This document shows, one piece after another, positions 11,349-21,972 of a stretch of DNA of 64,000 nt. Position numbers and translations under genes: made by a program. Location: NCBI RefSeq assembly GCF_902806685.2, contig NC_048538.1, positions 6,882,001 to 6,946,000 of the forward strand. Direction: 5' to 3'. The stretch is from Maniola hyperantus. Lineage: Eukaryota; Arthropoda; Insecta; Lepidoptera; Nymphalidae. Every line of letters begins with the position of its first letter. The first letter of the stretch is position 1. Under the pieces are notes generated by a model. That model was given only the letters and a program-made list of their open reading frames with translations, was not told where the DNA came from and made no database searches.

Positions 11349-14300
11349 ATGGGTGCATATTTATCAGAACCCGTTACTGAAAAAATGTCTAGTGACGAAT
11401 TTAACGATAAACTTGAATGCGGTGCGAGCTCCATGCAGGGTTGGCGTGTCAATCAAGAGGTACGATGGTGTTTCGTTGCTAATCATACAATTTAACGTTA
11501 CCTTTTTTTCGATGCTGATTAATTATTATTGCCTTAAATATAATTACATTCCTAGACTAATGAAGGGTCGCCGATATTGTGTGTTCACGTACAGTGTTGT
11601 CTAATGGTCTTACCACAATCACCTTACAAAGTACAAACCACTGGTTTGTTTGAAACCAGGCATGCAAGAATCAGTACCTAACTAAAATTAAAACTATTGT
11701 TATTTAAAAGGTGCTTCTGCCTTTAACACAAAGACGACTTTGTGTAAAAGGCAGAAGCACCTTTCCTACCTTAAGCTATCTTACGTTACGGTTTTTTTTA
11801 AATGTACCTATAGGTTAAATACAGTTTAAATGTATTTCTTTTAGGATTCACATAACACTATCTTGGACTTTGATGAGCATACATCACTGTTTGCGGTGTA
11901 CGACGGTCATGGCGGTGCAGAGGTAGCTACATATTGCTCACAAAATTTGCCCAACTTTATCAAAAACACTGAGGCATACAAAGGTGGAGATATGATTCAA
12001 GCCTTGAAGGATGCCTTTCTTGGATTTGACACTACCATTGCCAGTAAAGAGGTTATGGACATATTAAAGGAATTAGCAGGTGCAGTATAACTTTACACAT
12101 TTTATTATGTATACTTTTTAAGGTGCCATACCTAAAGGGTACCAACGGGACTGTCACTAAGCCTCCACTATGTCCATCCATTTATCTGTCTGTCTATCAG
12201 TGGGCTGTACTCTTGAACCATAATAGGTAGCGAGTTGAAATTTACAGTGTGTATTTCTATTGCTAATATAACAACAAATAGTAAAAGTTTCAAAATGGCT
12301 GCCTTGTAAATTAAGAAGAACAATTTTGTATGATGGTATGGATCCCCTTGTATTTGAGTCTGACTAGCACTTGACCATTTTTTAAGCTAATGGGTCCTTT
12401 TATGAAACACTAGATGTTAACCTGCGACTTTGTCTGCATGCATACATAGGTTTTTAATTCCACTGGAACTTTGATTATCTGGGATAAAAAGTAGCCTAAG
12501 TATGTGTTAAGTCAGAGTAAAAGCATCCATTTCAAATTTCAGCCAAATCCATCCAATAGTTTTTGTGAGAAAGAGTAACAAACATACACACACATATACA
12601 AACTTTCACCTTTATGATATTAGTGTGATGTGATACATATTGATTAATTTTATTGATGAGAAATTATAATTGTCTGTATAGGTGAAATAAACCCCCCAGG
12701 GCCGAGTGATAATGAAGAATCTGAAGACGAAAACATTAGTAACCTCTATAAAGATGCAAGACTTCCACTACAGGTTATATTTTCAATATTATACATTTAT
12801 TTTTCTGTTTCTTATGTAGAAAACTGAAAATTAGAGTATTTGAAGTCTAATAAAAAACAATCAACAAATAATAATAATCAGTAAATTATGTAATTATGCA
12901 AGATAACAAAACTTACCATAAACTGGTAATGCCACTATGTAAAGTTTTCGCCGAAAATTAAAAATACACTTAAAATCGAGACTATTGTTTTATAGACTCA
13001 AATAGTATGTTTTTTATAGGAAGTTTTGGCAAAATATGAAAACAAGTTGAGCGCTCTCCATCGCACTAGGCTTGGTGATACTGCTACTCCAATGTCTCCT
13101 TGTTTGCGCGCTAAGAAACATGGAGAAGAGCCTGGTGGCTCAGGTAAGATTAGCAACATATGATCATCATCGTCATCATCATTATCAATTGATAGATGTC
13201 CTTTGCATAGGCATAGGTCTCTTGTAGGGACTTCAATATGCCATGGTCCTGCGCCGCCTGAGTACAGCAACCCTGCAACTTGTTTGATGTTGCCTGTCCG
13301 CCTAGTAGGGGGTCGTTAAACGCTGCGCTTTCCAGTGCGAGGTCGCCATTCTAGCACCTTGGGACCACAAGGTCTATCGGTTTTTCGAGCTATGCGCCTT
13401 GCCCTTCAGCTTTGCAACCCATTGAGCTTTGTTGGTTACTCTGGTTCACCAATGGATCTCCTCATTTCTGAATTAAAGAAATAGAGAAACTCCAAGCATA
13501 GTTCTCTCCATTGCTCACTGAGTGACTCAGGATTCGGGAATGCGAGTAACCGAGGTTGTCGTCGAACGAATGTCAGTTAGGGCAAAGGCTTAAGGCGGTT
13601 ACGCACTCATAAGATCCGAGTCCGTGAAAATATGTTCCAAAGTAGTCGTAAAACTATTTTAGCTTATGACATATGAGTTATGACGTACAGTACGCGACAG
13701 AAAATAATGTAAGTACCTTTAGAAAGAGGTAGTGATTTTGTAGAGTTTTGTCTCTGTTGTTGAGACTGACAAAAGTCACATAGGTATGAGTCACAGAGAC
13801 AACGCTCTGCAAAGCTTAAACCTCTTTCTAAAGGTCTATGTACTTACTTTCTGCCGCGTATTGTAGATATTTTTATATCCGTATTTCCACGGATTCGAAT
13901 AGTAAGAGCGGAAGACTGCGTGATCACTCTTATATTGGACAGAGAGTGTACAAAATATATCCACTGAGACATGCAATAGATTTGCAGATTTAGATTTCTG
14001 ATGTCTATTGTATGTTTCACTTGTACTTGGTTTTCAGGTGCTGGTGCATCCAGTTCCAGTTCAGGAAGAGATGTGGCCGGTTCAAGTTCAGAGCAAGTTG
14101 AAGACGAGGCAACGTCCAGCAAGAACGGCTCGTCTTTAGTGGAGGAAGGGTGTAAGACTGAAGAGGACTCTGGTGTATCCTCGACTAATTTGAATGAAGA
14201 AGACAAGGAAGTGAATGGAGAGGTATTATTTATTAATAGAATAGCTGCCCCAGCGAGCTTCGTACCGCCTAACAGACGATTCTTTATTTTTTTATTTTTT

Positions 14301-17300
14301 TTAATACTTAATAATTATAATAATAAATAATAATTTTTTAATTTTTCTCTCCGTAAGAACCATCCTCGTACTTCAAGGAATATTATAAAAAAAGAATTAG
14401 CGAAATCGGTTTAGCTGTTCTCGAGATTTGCGATGACCAACACATTTAGTGATTCATTTTTATATTATAGAGATGATGCCAGCGACATAGTCCACATGGC
14501 TTTAGATTTTTAAAAATCCCAAGAGAACTCTTCAATTTGTTGGGATAAAAAGTAGCCTTAATATATTCATATGTAGTAGTATATTCATATGTGGGATGCC
14601 AAGCTATGGCTGTACCAAACAGATGCCTGCAACTTTGTCCAAGTGAAATATGATTTTTTATGAATCCAGTGGGGTACTCTTTGATTTTCAGAGATAAAAA
14701 TTATGTGAGATGCTACGTAATAATATAATGATATTTCTTTTAAATTTTTTTAACGAACGACCAATGATATCCATACTAATATTATTAATACGAAAGTGTG
14801 TCTGTCTGCCTGCCTGTCTGCTAGCCTTTCACAGCCCATCCGTCCAACCGAATTTGACAAAATTTGGTACAGAGTTAGCTTGAATCCCGGGGAAGGACAT
14901 AGGCTACTTTTTATCCCAGAAAATCAAAAGGGTTGCTATGGGATTTTTGAAAACCTAAATCCACGCGGACGAAGTCGCGGGCATTATCTAGTGTCCTATA
15001 TTTATTTATTAGGGAAAAGAAAGAACTTCTAATTGACTATTCCTAAATCCATACTAAAAGTTATATTTTAGTCAGTCATTGGCACCGATTCTAAGCACAA
15101 CCTAATTTTAGAGTATTCGCACCCTCTTCTTACTATTGTAATATGAAAAGAACAGAAGCAGTTTGACATTTCTAAATTTAATTTTTAGATGGTAAAACCC
15201 GTGATTTTAGCACGCAGTCGCGAACCTACTGTTTAAATTTGTATTGTGCACTAAAATTTAGAGTCTTTAAATGTGAAAGTCATGTTCCGTTCCTTTTTTA
15301 GCATTGTTAAAAAGAAAAGGATGCAGATACTCTAAATTTAGTTTAGAGTAAGACAAAGGAATCGGTGCCAATGATAAAACATGTATGGATTTATATTTTA
15401 ATCCTAGGTATCTACTACTGATGACAAGAACAAATCTGTCACAATGGAGGTTGACAAGGTGGCTAACACTCCAGACAGTTCTGGGGAAAATTGTAACCAA
15501 CCAGAACAGAGTGTTGCTTCCAAGGCATCAGGGAACGGATCCACCACCTCTGAAGTGTGCAATGGAGAAGTGACAAATTCAAAGGTTGACGGAGAAAATA
15601 ATATAAGCTCCTCAAATGGTTCCACTACACCTAAATCTGAATCAACCAAAGGTAATATTTAAATGACTTGAAGTTTTTATAAAATTGAACATTATTTTTG
15701 CTGTTTCTTTTTTATTTTTTAAATTTGAAATTAGGCAGTTCATATTAAAATAGTGAGAAGATTGTGAGCACCTTCATACAGTTTCTTGTATTACAGCTTT
15801 TACTGGCCATTTTGAAATTCCATTTATCTGAATATATAAAAGGAAAAGCTGACTGACTGACTGACTGATCTATCAACACACAGCCCAAACTACTGGGCAG
15901 ATCGGCGACGACGATGATGTAGACATCCGCTAAGAAAGGATTTTTGAAAATTCAACCCCTAAGGGGGTAAAATTGGGGGTTGAAATTGATGTAGTCCACG
16001 CGGAAGGAGTCACGAGCATAAACTAGTTGTTAGTATTTAAAATTGTCAGTTTTGCAAACATTCAAGGTACATTTGTACCAACCAAAACAGACAAATCTGT
16101 ATGGTGCAACGTGCAGCATGTACTGCCTGCCCTCCTACTGCTCAACATGCAGGAAAAGCCAGCCACCAAGCAAGGCCATCACCATACAGATTTGTCTGTT
16201 TTGTGATTCTAGCAAACTAGCTGATGCCCGCGACTTCGTACGCGTGGATTTAGGTTTTTTAAAATCACGTGGGAACTCTTTGATTTTTGGGGATAAAAAG
16301 TAGCCTGTGTCCCTTTCCAGGTCTTAAACTATACCCATGCAAAAAAATTACTACGATCAGTTGTTCCGTTGCGACGTGATTGAAGGACAAACCAACAATT
16401 AAGCACACTTTCGCATTTATAATATGGATAGTGATTAAACTTTTATGTAGTTCCTTATATTATATCACAGACTTTCGCTAAGTAAAGCCTGCTTTGTGTC
16501 CTACAGTTTTGCAAGTAGGTATGTATTTCATCATCATCATGATCAACCCATCGCCGGCTCACTACAGAGCACGGGTCTCCTCTCAGAGTGAGAAGGCTTT
16601 TGGCCATAGTCTACCACGCTGGCCAAGTGCGGATTGGCAGACTTCACACCCCTTTGAGAACATTATGGAGAACTCTCAGGCATGCAGGTTTCCTCACGAT
16701 GTTTTCCTTCACCGTTAAAGCAAGTGATATTTTAATTACTTAAAAACGCACATAACTCCGAAAAGTTAGAGGTGCGTGCCCGGAATCGAACATCCGACCT
16801 CCGATTGGAAGGTGGACGTCCTAACCACTAGGCTAACACAGCTTCTATATGTATTTACTCTCAGAATATTAAAAACTAGCTGATGCCCCGCGACTTTGTC
16901 CGCGTGGAATTAGGTTTTCAAAAATCCCGTGGGAACTCTTTGATTTTCCGGGATAAAAAGTAGCCTTTGTCACTCTCCAGGTCTTTATCTATACCCATGC
17001 AAAAAATCACGTCAATCCGTTGCATCGTTGCGACGTGATTGAAGGACAAACCAACAAACAAACATACTTTCGCATTTATAGATAAAGCATCGCCTGTCTC
17101 GAGTTCCAAAATAATGCCTGATAGACCAAAGAAGTCGAGTCTCAGGCGCGCCGCCGCTGCCGTGTATGAGACGCTGAGGCAACATTCGCCCGATGACGAC
17201 GAGGAAAGTGACTCCAATGACGAGACGTTCGAAGGTGGGGAAGTGGATTCCTCTGAGGGAGAAAATGTTAATGGAGTTGAGGATTCTTCTGAGGATGGTG

Positions 17301-20300
17301 AGTTATTATTTAAGATAACTGTAGCATTTAGTCTCAGGCTCAGTTACTTTTAAAGTCAAGTTTCAAATAACAGTAACACTGAGCGGTTACGCAATCATAT
17401 GTCCGATTTGAGGCACGTCCAATATATTCTCACATATGACGGGGAGAACTTGGATGACAGAGGGCTAGTGTGTAAGCTACCTTATAAATGACATCATCTA
17501 TGACTACTTCGGAACATATTTTTACGGATTTGGATCGGTTGCAGTGCGTAATTGGCCTGAGCAGCATTCACCTGATGGCAATGAGGAAAGTGACTTTAAT
17601 GACACGAAGAGTGGGGAGGTTGATTCCTCTGAGGGAGAAAATTAAAATGGAGTTAAGGATTGCCAAACATTGATTTGCGTTGTAAAACATCGTCCATCTC
17701 GCTCTTGAGTGTGTCGTGTCCATAAATGTTGATAGCAATAGCATGCTCGCAAACTCTATCATGTGATAACGAGAGAGCACTATTAAAGGATCCGCTGTTG
17801 TTTAGGTGACGCGGAAGATGAAGACGAAGAAGAGGAATACGAAGCGGAATCCAGCGATGAAGATGGAGAAGAAGACATCAATATGGCGGAGGAGCCTGGC
17901 AATGACAGCGGCTGCACTGCTGTGGTGGCATTGCTCAAAGGTACATCTTTCATTGGGATTAATTTTAGGCCATTATGCGCTTGTCCAATCGAAATCCATA
18001 CTAATATTATAAATGCGAAAGTGTGTCTGTCTGTCTGCTAGCTTTTTACGGCCCATCCGTTCAATCTATTTTGATGAAATTTGGTACAGAGTTAGCTTGC
18101 ATCCCGGGGAAGGACATGGTTACTTTTTATCCCCGAAAATCAAAGAGTTTCCACCGGATTTTTTAAAAACCTAAATCCACGCGGACGACTGACTAGTCGC
18201 GGACATCATGCCCGCGACTAGTCGGTACCCTTATTATAAATGCGAAAGTGTGTTTGTTTGTTGGTTTATTGGTTTGTTGGTTTCCCTTCAATCACGTCGC
18301 AACGGTGTAACGGATTAACGTGATTTTTTGCATGTCTATAGATAAAGACCTGGAGAGTGACATAGCCTACTTTTTATCCCGGAAAATGAAAGAGTTCCCA
18401 CGGGATTTTTAAAAAACCTAATTCCTTTAATATTTTTAGAAAGAAATAAAAATAATCATCTAAATAGCTGTATCGTCCGTTATTCCTTAGTTTGCTTAAA
18501 AGATGAACAAATTGCAGAAACCTCAGAGAAACGCGTAAGCGACGCGATTGGCCCGGCGCTTTAGACCTTCTGGAGTTCGATTTTTTACTTGTATCATGAT
18601 TTCAAGTTCGCGGTAACGAGGTTGTATGGGCCGCGTTTAGTGGGCCTCTTATGAATTTCAGCGAGAAGCACAGTATGCAGCAGAAAATAATGTACATTGG
18701 CCTTTAGAATGACATTTCGGCTTTGGAGAGCGTTGTCTCCGTCACTCATTCGTATATGATGTTTTGTCGGTCTCAACGACAGACACTGCTCTACAAATCC
18801 GCTATCTCTTTCTAAAAGTCGATAAACATTATTTTCTACCACTAACTATACTTGTTTACCTTTTAAGTAAACTCAGTTAGATACTGTGTCAGAATTCTGT
18901 ACAAAATAATTTGCTAATTTGTATTTTTTTCCAATTCGGATCAGACCTGCGCACAACCTGCCCCTACTGTAATGCACGTTCACTGCTAAAAACTTTTTAA
19001 AAGTATGTTAAAAAAAATAGTATTTACACACAGTGTATTACATCTACAAATTATACTCATAGTTTTACCCATTAAAAATAGTTTTTGTGGATACTTTACC
19101 CTTTTTAGGGTTCCGTAGCCGAATAGCAAATAATTTTGTTTGCGATCGTCGATATACTAATCTGTATCGAGAGATCAAAACAAGACTGCCCGTTTTTAAA
19201 AACATCCACCCCTTATTGGTTTCTATCATTCTCATATAACTATCTAAAAGTTAAATTTATTTAAAAGGAAAGGAACTGTATGTAGCGAACGCCGGCGACT
19301 CCCGCTGCATAATATGCCGAGAGGGCAAAGCGATCGACATGTCAGTTGACCACAAACCAGAAGACACGGCCGAACTCGAAAGGATCACGAAAGCAGGAGG
19401 CAAGGTGTCAAACGACGGCCGAATCAACGGAGGACTAAATCTATCACGAGCCATAGGAGACCATTCGTACAAGCAAAACAAAGACCTGGACGCTAAAGAG
19501 CAGATGATCACAGCACTTCCAGACGTGACCACCCTCACGATAGAACCTGAGAAGGATCAGTTCATGGTGCTAGCTTGCGATGGCATTTGGAATTTCATGT
19601 CTAGTCAAGATGTTTGCGACTTCATCTTGCCGAGACTGGCCGAAGGAAGGGAGAGGCTATCGCAGATCTGTGAAGAGGTTTGTCTCTATTTTATAACACT
19701 GAACATATAAATGCGAAAGTGTTTGTTTGTCCTTCATTCACTCTGCAACGGAACAACGGGCTGACGTGATTTTTTGCATGGACCTGAAGAGTGACATTGG
19801 CTACTTTTTGTCGCGAAAATCAAAGAGTTCCCCACAGATTAACTCAAGGCATTAGCTAGGAATCATATTACAATGTTACATAGACTCTTCTCTCTTTCTG
19901 AGAAGAGATCCATGCTCGGTAGTGAGCCGGCGGCGATATTTTTTTTAAATCTTTTATTAACAGACTTTTACATTTATGTATGTCAGCCTCGCGTGGATTT
20001 TGGTTTTTAAAAATCCCGTGGGAACATTTTGATTTTCCGGGATAAGAAGTAGCCTATCCCCTGGATATAAGCTAACTGAATACCAAATTTCATACAAATC
20101 GGTTGATTTGTTGAGCCGTGAAAAGCTAGCAAACAGACAGACAAACATACTTTTGCATTTATAATATTAGTAATAGTATCGACTAGCTTATGCTCGCGAC
20201 TTCGTCCTACTGTGTGGACTACACAAATTTCAAACCCCTATTTCACCCCCTTAGGGGTTGAATTTTCAAAAATCCTTTCTTAGCGGAGATGACGTAGGCA

Positions 20301-21000
20301 TCTGCTATCTGCATAACAAATTTCAGCCTGATCCGTCTAGTAGTTTGAGCTGTGCGTTAATAGATCAGTCAGTAACTTCATTATATATATCTCCTTTTAT
20401 AGTCCTTTTATATATTTACATTTATTTGTTATTTTTTTCCTAGAATCTACATACAATAATGAAACATTTTGTTCGAGTAAAATACATTATGTGTAACAAA
20501 ACTACATAGTTGGTCCGTAAAAAATTACTCCTCACGCGCCATTTTAACACTGAAGGGCGATTGTCTAAAACCTGCATCAATCATTTATTACAATCTCAAT
20601 TGTTTTGATTGGCTGAATTTGTGCGATTCTTGTTGCAACAATGCACTGTAGCCAATAGTGAGCGAGCGTTAACCAATCAGAGATGATTGCGAGCGTGACA
20701 TTGTAGCTGTCATTCTCATTCATTATATAATTTGTTGATTTGATGTTAAAACATTATTTTTAGATGTTTGACCACTGCTTGGCACCCAGTACAATGGGAG
20801 ATGGCACAGGCTGTGATAACATGACTGCAATCATTGTGCGCTTCAAAGACGGCGTTATCGCTGACATTGGCCAGTATACCAATACTGAGGGCACGAAAAA
20901 ACGCGCTGCCGAGGAAGAACCCAGTGAGGAGCAGCAAGAGTCAAAGAAGCAAAAAATTGACGACGCATTATCGAGTTCGGACGTAACTTCAAGTGTTTAG
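11349..21000 (+). CDS. PPM1G: Protein phosphatase PPM1G (PP2C gamma)
   Basis: Mg/Mn-dependent Ser/Thr phosphatase of the PP2C family, nuclear in mammals with roles in splicing and chromatin. Ten exons: 11349-11459, 11845-12079, 12682-12773, 13020-13143, 14038-14222, 15408-15651, 17082-17297, 17806-17940, 19268-19677 and 20764-21000. All phases agree and give 662 aa (human 546). The start MGAYLS is the family's N-myristoylation site. Metal-site motifs: YDGHGG (Asp57), ACDGIW (Asp552) and GCDN (Asp602). Also visible are AGDSR, DHKPED and GGLNLSRAIGDH. As in the human protein, an acidic insert splits the catalytic domain, here about residues 116-440, rich in Ser/Glu/Asp and encoded by exons 3-8. 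The tail has a basic motif KKQKIDD, a possible nuclear signal. Exon 7's acceptor coincides with a transposon end, and a decayed exon 7 copy lies downstream. Linker exon borders are less certain than the catalytic ones. Confidence 0.9.
11707..11764. repeat. 27-bp-stem hairpin in PPM1G intron 1
   Basis: Left arm 11707-11733 and right arm 11738-11764 are complementary at 26 of 27 positions, around a 4-nt loop ACGA. The arms contain GGTGCTTCTGCCTTT. I see no second copy in the window. Confidence 0.85.
12120..12385 (+). repeat. Dispersed repeat, GGTACC..GACTCGCAC type
   Basis: Diverged copy of a lepidopteran repeat that opens AAGGGTACCAACGGGACT and ends with a degenerate form of GTCCGACTCGCACTTG. 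Confidence 0.45.
12408..12628 (-). mobile_element. Helitron-like element, family A variant
   Basis: Retains CTAGATG at the 3' end, GGGATAAAAAGTAGCCTAAG, and CTTTCACCTTTATGATATTA at the 5' end. PPM1G intron 2. Confidence 0.6.
13162..13560 (-). mobile_element. RTE-type LINE 3' fragment with CAT-rich tail
   Basis: The minus strand reads SGGAGPWHIEVPTRDLC, a recognisable RTE C-terminus, then runs into a degenerate trinucleotide tail (GATGATGAC-type on the sense strand), typical of RTE elements. PPM1G intron 4. Confidence 0.7.
13685..13865. mobile_element. Palindromic MITE M1
   Basis: TA|CAGTACGCGACAGAAA on the left and TTTCTGCCGCGTATTG|TA on the right, with self-complementary interior blocks GTCTCTGTTGTTGAGAC and GTCACAGAGAC. 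PPM1G intron 4. Confidence 0.75.
14242..14473 (-). mobile_element. Helitron-like element, family C
   Basis: Begins TAGCTGCCCCAGCGAGCTTC about 19 nt inside intron 5 and carries CGTACTTCAAGGAATATTAT and GATTCATTTTTATATTATAG. It sits very close to the exon 5 donor. Confidence 0.7.
14475..14710 (-). mobile_element. Degenerate family A Helitron-like copies
   Basis: Two partial copies in the same orientation, one from GATGATGCCAGCGACATAG and one from about 14622 (GATGCCTGCAACTTTGTCC), both with the TTGATTTTC/GGGATAAAAAGTAG block. Confidence 0.55.
14770..14992 (+). mobile_element. Helitron-like element, family A (near complete)
   Basis: Starts TCCATACTAATATTATTAAT after A and ends GGGCATTATCTAG before T. 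It contains CAGCCCATCCGTCCAACC and the 3' hairpin CGCGGACGAAGTCGCG, ten bases before CTAG. One of the best copies in the window. Confidence 0.8.
15076..15374. mobile_element. MITE with 15-bp terminal inverted repeats
   Basis: TCATTGGCACCGATT at 15076 and its exact complement AATCGGTGCCAATGA at 15360-15374. The interior also folds back (CTAAATTT / AAATTTAG). It ends 33 nt before exon 6 of PPM1G. Confidence 0.7.
15827..16026 (+). mobile_element. Helitron-like element, family B
   Basis: TC at 15827, a (GACT)n tract, CTAAGAAAGGATTTTTGAAA, and CTAG at 16023-16026 followed by T. PPM1G intron 6. Confidence 0.75.
16083..16203. repeat. Perfect 24-bp inverted repeat, 73-nt loop
   Basis: Arms 16083-16106 and 16180-16203 are exact reverse complements (core ACAGACAAATCTGTATGG). 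The loop has its own partial pairing (GCATGT...ACATGC). PPM1G intron 6. Confidence 0.85.
16216..16428 (-). mobile_element. Helitron-like element, family A (long-variant body)
   Basis: ACTAGCTGATGCCCGCGACT to CACTTTCGCATTTATAATAT, with the alternative body GTTGCGACGTGATTGAAGGA. PPM1G intron 6. Confidence 0.75.
16530..16846 (-). mobile_element. tRNA-derived SINE, family S1
   Basis: The minus strand starts with a tRNA-like head (TAGCCTAGTGGTTAGGACG, a B box close to GGTTCGATCCCGGGC) and ends near a GATGATGATGA-type tail. Body marks: TGAGGAAACCTGCATGCC and GTGTGAAGTCTGCCAATCC. PPM1G intron 6. Confidence 0.8.
16876..17080 (-). mobile_element. Helitron-like element, family A, abutting PPM1G exon 7
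   Basis: CTAGCTGATGCCCCGCGACT to ACTTTCGCATTTATA. Its end touches the AG acceptor of exon 7 (exon starts at 17082), so the acceptor's upstream tract is transposon-derived. Confidence 0.8.
17382..17556. mobile_element. Probable MITE in PPM1G intron 7
   Basis: Ends GCGGTTACGCAATC and GTGCGTAATTGGC are roughly complementary. A related sequence (AAGGCGGTTACGCACTC) occurs at about 13590. Confidence 0.4.
17556..17665 (+). pseudogene. Decayed duplicate of PPM1G exon 7
   Basis: Parallels exon 7 from about 17175: CATTC.CC.GATG, GAGGAAAGTGACT, AATGAC, GGGGA.GT.GATTCC and TCTGAGGGAGAAAAT are shared in the same order and frame. It then meets an in-frame TAA where the real exon has GTT, and has a deletion in the middle. 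No good splice sites flank it. Confidence 0.85.
17994..18425 (+). mobile_element. Two family A Helitron-like copies in tandem
   Basis: First copy from TCCATACTAATATTATAAAT to CGCGGAC, joined to a small palindrome around GACTAGTCGCGG; second, the longer variant, from TATTATAAATGCGAAAGTGT to CCCACGGGATTTTTAAAAAA. PPM1G intron 8. Confidence 0.7.
18669..18848. mobile_element. Palindromic MITE M1
   Basis: ACAGTATGCAGCAGAAAATA to TATTTTCTACCACTAACT, with the internal GTTGTCTCCGTCACTCATTC and CGGTCTCAACGACAGACAC. PPM1G intron 8. Confidence 0.65.
19708..19850 (+). mobile_element. Helitron-like family A, partial
   Basis: AAATGCGAAAGTGTTTGTTT to AAAATCAAAGAGTTCCCCAC; the 3' end is missing. PPM1G intron 9. 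Confidence 0.6.
19985..20172 (-). mobile_element. Helitron-like family A
   Basis: GCCTCGCGTGGATTTTGG to GCATTTATAATATTAGTAAT; PPM1G intron 9. Confidence 0.65.
20183..20402 (-). mobile_element. Helitron-like family B
   Basis: CTAGCTTATGCTCGCGACTT, AACCCCTATTTCACCCCCTT, GATCAGTCAGTAACTTC. It lies back to back with the preceding family A copy. Confidence 0.7.
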
Positions 21001-21544
21001 ACCATGATTATGTTTTATACGGACAGTGTTCTACAGACAAGTATTGTACAATGGTAGAGACATTCTAATGAGAAAACACTATCATAGGTTTTACCCAGAT
21101 TCTGTGTAGCTGATCGCAGATTACATGATTATATTATAGATGGTCACAAGTAGTCATTTACAGTTGTTGTCTCTGTCACTCATGCCTATCCGATGAGACG
21201 TTTTGTCGGTCTCAACGACAGAGACATTTAAAAATTTAAAGCATAGATGATGTAGATATAGGTATTATTTTTCATCTTTTGTAGTGGAAGTTTTCAGCGC
21301 CATCTATGAAAATTTTCTCGAACGTTGCCTGGAAACTTCCTCATTGAACCTTATCAGTTTGTGTTAAAACTTCACTAGTGGCAGGATATTGCTTTTTTAT
21401 TAAAAACCACTTGTGGCCAGCTAGATACTGCCTTGTTATACAATACATTTCTAGTACTGAATAATGTAATGTTTGCGCCGCATGCAAATTGTACTGCGCG
21501 TGCTATAAAAAAAACTTAAGTTTACGTTACGCGGTATCAACAGT

Positions 21545-21695
21545 ATCGACCTTTAGGTAGAGAGCGATTTTGTAATTCGTCGTCTCTGTCGTTAAGACCG
21601 ACAAAACGTCACATAGGTATGAGTGACAGAGCAACGCTCTATAATGCTGAAATCTTATTCTAAAGGTTGATGTACAATATTTATTGGCGGCTACC
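21545..21695. mobile_element. Palindromic MITE M1 (left end eroded)
   Basis: CGACCTTTAGGTAGAGAGCG to GGTTGATGTACAATATTTAT. Another M1 interior fragment lies at about 21165-21235. Confidence 0.6.
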
Positions 21696-21763
21696 GTAAC
21701 ACAAAGAGGTTGGGATCCTTATTTTAGGAGCAGAAGAACTACTTCTGTGTCAGAAGACTCCGC

Positions 21764-21972
21764 CACACGAGTAGATATTATAGACCAGAGGGGAAGCTTC
21801 ACACTAGCTCGCGCACACCACGACGTGCCACGGACGCTCCGTGCGCCCAGTTTGGCGGCAAACGGAGCGTCCGTGGCACGTCGTGGTGTGCGTGAGCTGC
21901 GCTAGAGTGAGTGAACCTACAGCCAGCCGCTAGTATGAAGCTTCCCCTCTGGTCTATATATCTACTCGTGTG
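21764..21972. mobile_element. Two-tier palindromic element
   Basis: Outer arms 21764-21800 and 21937-21972 pair almost perfectly (core CACACGAGTAGATA and ACCAGAGGGGAAGCTTC). Inner arms 21806-21842 and 21862-21898 pair at 36 of 37 positions (core CCACGACGTGCCACGG). The spacers between tiers are unequal, about 5 and 38 nt. Confidence 0.85.

Noticed and set aside
17488..17673. Open frame over the exon 7 copy as a live exon
   Set aside because: It is in a different frame from the real exon; the homologous frame has a stop.
21684..21905. Open frames within the two-tier palindrome
   Set aside because: The same sequence is read on both strands because of the inverted repeat; no coding signal.
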